Shown here piece after piece: positions 6,370 to 9,074 of a stretch of DNA of 9,074 bases. The DNA comes from an uncultured bacterium. Its GTDB lineage: Bacteria; Patescibacteriota; Minisyncoccia; SW-4-49-11. Position numbers and translations under genes: made by a program. Numbering within the stretch: position 1 is the stretch's first letter; every line of letters begins with the position of its first letter. The notes below the pieces were generated by a model that was not told the DNA's origin, did no database searches, and saw only the letters and a program-made list of their open reading frames with translations. The stretch spans positions 1 to 9,074 of the forward strand of contig CAJXTH010000024.1 of the NCBI GenBank assembly GCA_913060955.1. The letters are read 5' to 3'.

Positions 6370-6396
6370 GCTAGTGTATTCATTAAATGAAAATAT

Positions 6397-6948
6397 ATGA
6401 TTTGGGGAATTGTAGTAGCAGTAATCGCGGTGGCGGTTATTGGATATGCAATTGCGGTGTATAACGGGTTGGTAACCTTGCGACAACGCAAAGAGGAAGC
6501 CTGGTCAGATATCGACGTTCAACTGAAGCGACGATACGACCTGATTCCAAACTTGGTAGAAACGGTAAAAGGCTATGCCAAGCATGAAAAAGAAGCCTTC
6601 GAAAACGTAACCAAAGCTCGGGCCGCCGCCATGGGTGCTCAAACTGTTGAAGAACAGGCAGAGGCAGAGAATATGCTTTCAGGAACCTTGAAGTCATTGT
6701 TTGCCGTTGCTGAGGCCTATCCAGAGCTCAAAGCAAACACCAACTTTTTGGAGCTTCAGCGGGAATTGTCTGACACAGAAAACAAGATTCAAGCAGCACG
6801 ACGGTTCTACAACTCAACCATCATGGCCTTGAATACTAAGGTCGAGACCTTCCCAAGCAACCTTGTTGCAAAACGCTTTGGATTCGAAAAATCAGAATAC
6901 TTCGAAATCGAAGAAGCCGAGCGAGAACCTGTTGCGGTATCATTCTAA
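6397..6948 (+). CDS. lemA: LemA family protein
   Basis: 183 aa, normal length. LemA proteins have an N-terminal membrane helix and a helical-bundle domain; the molecular function is not established, but they commonly occur beside HtpX. The helix is at residues 2-22, followed by Y-N-x-L-V (22-26), then the signature W-S-D-I-D-V-Q-L-K-R-R-Y-D-L-I-P-N-L-V (36-54), the N-x-L-E-L-Q-R-E-L (116-124) and T-E-N-K-I-Q-A-A-R-R-F-Y-N (127-139) segments, and the tail F-P-S-N-L-V-A (152-158). The ATG at 6397 follows an A/T-only stretch with no Shine-Dalgarno and matches the promoter spacing. htpX begins 21 bases after its stop. Confidence 0.95.
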   Translation: MIWGIVVAVIAVAVIGYAIAVYNGLVTLRQRKEEAWSDIDVQLKRRYDLIPNLVETVKGYAKHEKEAFENVTKARAAAMGAQTVEEQAEAENMLSGTLKSLFAVAEAYPELKANTNFLELQRELSDTENKIQAARRFYNSTIMALNTKVETFPSNLVAKRFGFEKSEYFEIEEAEREPVAVSF

Positions 6949-6969
6949 ATTAGCTGAGATCACACGATC

Positions 6970-7896
6970 ATGACCGGAAACCTCTATCACGAAAAAGATA
7001 AAAATGTTCGGCGAACTTGGATGCTGATGATTGTCTTCTTTGGGGTAGTTGTCGGAATTGCCTGGGTGTTTAGTTATGTTCTAGACTCTTACGCAATTTT
7101 CCTGGGTGCCATGATCTTTTCTCTCGTCATGAACGTTGGTTCCTATTGGTTTTCCGACAAAATTGTTCTCGGAATCTCAGGAGCTCACGAGCTTGATCAG
7201 TCCCAGCCCGAAGCCCGAGAGATCTATCGATTGGTAGAAAATCTAGCAATCACAGCTGGACTCCCAACTCCGAAAGTCTATATCATTCAAGATTCAGCAA
7301 TGAATGCCTTTGCTACGGGAAGGAATCCTGAGCATGGTGTGATTGCACTTACTACCGGAATTATTGGTCGACTCGAAAAAGCTGAACTCGAAGGAGTTAT
7401 CGCCCATGAGTTGGCTCATATTGGAAATCGTGACACCCTGATTCAGACTATTGCAGTCACCCTGGTTGGATTGGTAGCCTTGCTTTCTGACTTTTTCCTT
7501 CGAATGAGTTTTTTTGGAGGGGAGCGCAGCCGAGACGATAATGACTCGGGGCAGTTGGGCTTGATTCTTGGCATTATAGCTATATTCCTCGCAATTTTGG
7601 CTCCTTTGTTTGTGCAACTCATTCAGTTAGCAATCTCTCGAAAACGTGAGTACCTGGCAGATGCAACTGGGGCCCTTTTGACGCGATACCCCGACGGACT
7701 TGCCCGTGCTCTGGCCAAAATTAGTAACGACCCCGAAGCCTTAGAAGCTGCAAACCGAGCCACCGCTCATCTCTATATTTCCAATCCCTTCAAAGGAAAG
7801 AACTTTTCAGAAGCGTTCTCTACGCATCCACCCATACAAAAGCGGATTGCAGCCCTGACTGGACTCAATCTGCAGAACCCCAAATCAAACGCATAA
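6970..7896 (+). CDS. htpX: Zinc metalloprotease HtpX homologue
   Basis: 308 aa. HtpX is an inner-membrane M48 zinc endopeptidase that cleaves damaged membrane proteins together with FtsH. Two N-terminal membrane helices (about 17-37 and 42-60) come first. The soluble domain has N-A-F-A-T-G (112-117), the zinc site H146-E-L-A-H150 in the block V-I-A-H-E-L-A-H-I-G-N-R-D, a hydrophobic segment (158-175), a polar loop with G-G-E-R-S-R-D-D, another membrane helix (197-216), then S-R-K-R-E227-Y-L-A-D, whose Glu is the expected third zinc ligand, and F-S-T-H-P-P (283-288). All catalytic residues are present. It follows lemA by 21 bases and precedes pyruvate kinase by 24, so co-transcription is likely. 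No clear Shine-Dalgarno; a TATCAT 26 bases upstream hints at an internal promoter but lacks a -35. Confidence 0.96.
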   Translation: MTGNLYHEKDKNVRRTWMLMIVFFGVVVGIAWVFSYVLDSYAIFLGAMIFSLVMNVGSYWFSDKIVLGISGAHELDQSQPEAREIYRLVENLAITAGLPTPKVYIIQDSAMNAFATGRNPEHGVIALTTGIIGRLEKAELEGVIAHELAHIGNRDTLIQTIAVTLVGLVALLSDFFLRMSFFGGERSRDDNDSGQLGLILGIIAIFLAILAPLFVQLIQLAISRKREYLADATGALLTRYPDGLARALAKISNDPEALEAANRATAHLYISNPFKGKNFSEAFSTHPPIQKRIAALTGLNLQNPKSNA

Positions 7897-7920
7897 CATA
7901 AGCTATATAAGTCAGTCCCT

Positions 7921-9074
7921 ATGGAATCCTATAAACACACCAAAATAGTAGCCACAATCAGCCCAGCCGTTGCTACCGAGTCGATGCTTACTGAATTTAT
8001 CAACTCTGGAGTGAACGTCTTTCGGTTGAACTTCTCGCATGGATCGCACGAGGAGTATGCAACCATGATTGAGACCATCAAAAAAGTGCGAGCAGACAAG
8101 CAGGCTAACGTAGGTATTCTTCAGGATCTCCAGGGACCGCGTGTTCGAGTAACCAAATTGGAAACACCGCTTACTATCGAGGTAGGAGATGAAGTCATGC
8201 TTACTTACGATCAGGAAACCTATGAATTTGGTGATAATGTGAAAGTATTACCGCTTGATCATAACCTGACTCCGATTATTGAAGAAGATGAAAGTATCTT
8301 GATCGAAGACGGTCTGATTGAACTCCGAGTCCAGGAAGTGGTAGCAGACGAAAACTACGCTATCTGTGAAGCCCGATCAAACTCCACGATCAAAGGCCGA
8401 AAAGGTGTGAACTTCCCGGGAAGTTCCGCAGATTTCCCAGTTATTACCGAAAAAGATAAAGAAGATCTTGCCTTTGGACTTTCTCAGGGAGTGGATTTGG
8501 TAGCCATGTCCTTTGTTCGATCCGCAGAAGATATTCGAAACCTTCGAGATTTAATCGAAAACGATTCGGGTAAACACCACACACCGTTGGTATTTGCCAA
8601 GATCGAAAAACCCGATGCAGTTGAGGCAATCGAGGAAATCTTGGATGAAGTGGATGGAATTATGGTTGCCCGAGGAGACTTGGGAATCGAGGTACCAGCA
8701 GAACACGTGCCAGTCATTCAAAAGCATATTATTGAGCTGTGTTTGTTAAAAGGAAAGCGAGTCATTGTAGCTACCCAAATGCTCGACTCTATGATTCGAA
8801 ATCCTCGACCAACCCGAGCCGAAGTATCTGACGTTGCCAATGCTGTGATTGATCATACTGACGCGGTCATGCTTTCTGGAGAAACATCCGGAGGAGAATA
8901 TCCGTTGCAGGCAGTAGAGATGATGCGACGAATCATTCTCGCAACAGAAGAGTCAACCTATGACGACTACATCGATCAGTACTTCCAAGTAGATGATATC
9001 AAAAACGTCAATCGAGAACTTGCTTATGGAGCTCAGCACCTTGCTCGCCAAACTGAAGCTGATGCAATTGTCAT
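7921..9074 (+). CDS. pyk: Pyruvate kinase (3' end outside window)
   Basis: 384 residues are visible and the frame is still open at the window edge. The enzyme converts phosphoenolpyruvate and ADP to pyruvate and ATP, the last step of glycolysis. Visible motifs: F-R-L-N-F-S-H-G (34-41) with the substrate/metal residues R35, N37 and S39; D-L-Q-G-P-R-V-R (69-76); K-G-R-K-G-V-N-F-P-G (158-167); the catalytic loop F-A-K-I-E (225-229; K227, E229); A-R-G-D-L-G-I-E (250-257; D253 for Mg); A-T-Q-M-L (284-288); R-P-T-R-A-E-V-S-D-V-A-N-A (296-308); and V-M-L-S-G-E-T (316-322). The missing part is most of the C-terminal domain. The N-terminal T-I-S-P (12-15) differs from the usual T-x-G-P. Arginine is CGA in 16 of 19 codons. 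The start ATG lies 24 bases after htpX without a Shine-Dalgarno. Confidence 0.97.
   Translation, partial: MESYKHTKIVATISPAVATESMLTEFINSGVNVFRLNFSHGSHEEYATMIETIKKVRADKQANVGILQDLQGPRVRVTKLETPLTIEVGDEVMLTYDQETYEFGDNVKVLPLDHNLTPIIEEDESILIEDGLIELRVQEVVADENYAICEARSNSTIKGRKGVNFPGSSADFPVITEKDKEDLAFGLSQGVDLVAMSFVRSAEDIRNLRDLIENDSGKHHTPLVFAKIEKPDAVEAIEEILDEVDGIMVARGDLGIEVPAEHVPVIQKHIIELCLLKGKRVIVATQMLDSMIRNPRPTRAEVSDVANAVIDHTDAVMLSGETSGGEYPLQAVEMMRRIILATEESTYDDYIDQYFQVDDIKNVNRELAYGAQHLARQTEADAIV

Noticed and set aside
6938..6943. TATCAT as an internal promoter for htpX
   Set aside because: The distance to the ATG (26 bases) fits the local pattern but there is no -35 match at 15-18 bases upstream, and it lies in lemA coding sequence.

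Overview
The window is compact bacterial DNA with intergenic gaps of 1-114 bases and no mobile elements, CRISPR arrays or RNA genes that I can recognise. Gene content and style point to a small-genome lineage of the Patescibacteria/CPR type: short proteins, an unusual membrane-anchored solute-binding protein, almost no Shine-Dalgarno sequences and CGA as a favoured arginine codon. This is inference; there is no rRNA or other marker to place it. TGA acts as a stop after the first partial gene (132-134) and after the small gene ending at 2781, so the UGA=Gly code of some CPR groups is not in use.

Layout. (1) 3-134: C-terminal tail of an unidentified gene, closed by a strong terminator (143-179). 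(2) 233-1369: a stand-alone gene whose protein I read as a divergent member of the DIT1/PvcA isonitrile (isocyanide) synthase family, the most interesting item here. (3) 1425-2726: rmuC with its own promoter, ending at a terminator (2731-2767) that also works in the opposite direction. (4) 6282 down to 2781 on the minus strand: a YvlD/phage-holin-IV-like membrane protein, secG, a membrane-anchored family 5 solute-binding protein, rsmE, and a small unknown gene that may have its own promoter inside the end of rsmE. (5) 6397 to the window end on the plus strand: lemA, htpX and pyruvate kinase (truncated by the window), probably one operon from a good promoter at 6341-6369.

How the parts relate. 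The minus-strand block is about the cell envelope and export (SecG, a membrane protein, a substrate-binding protein) with a ribosomal RNA methyltransferase appended. The lemA-htpX pair is a known association linked to membrane protein quality control, here followed by a glycolytic gene. RmuC is a genome-maintenance protein. The PvcA-like gene has no visible partner enzyme and is separately transcribed.

Regulatory style. The three clearest plus-strand promoters each have a -10 box ending 26-27 bases before the ATG, implying leaders of about 20 bases with no Shine-Dalgarno sequence. Only the small unknown gene has a convincing Shine-Dalgarno match.
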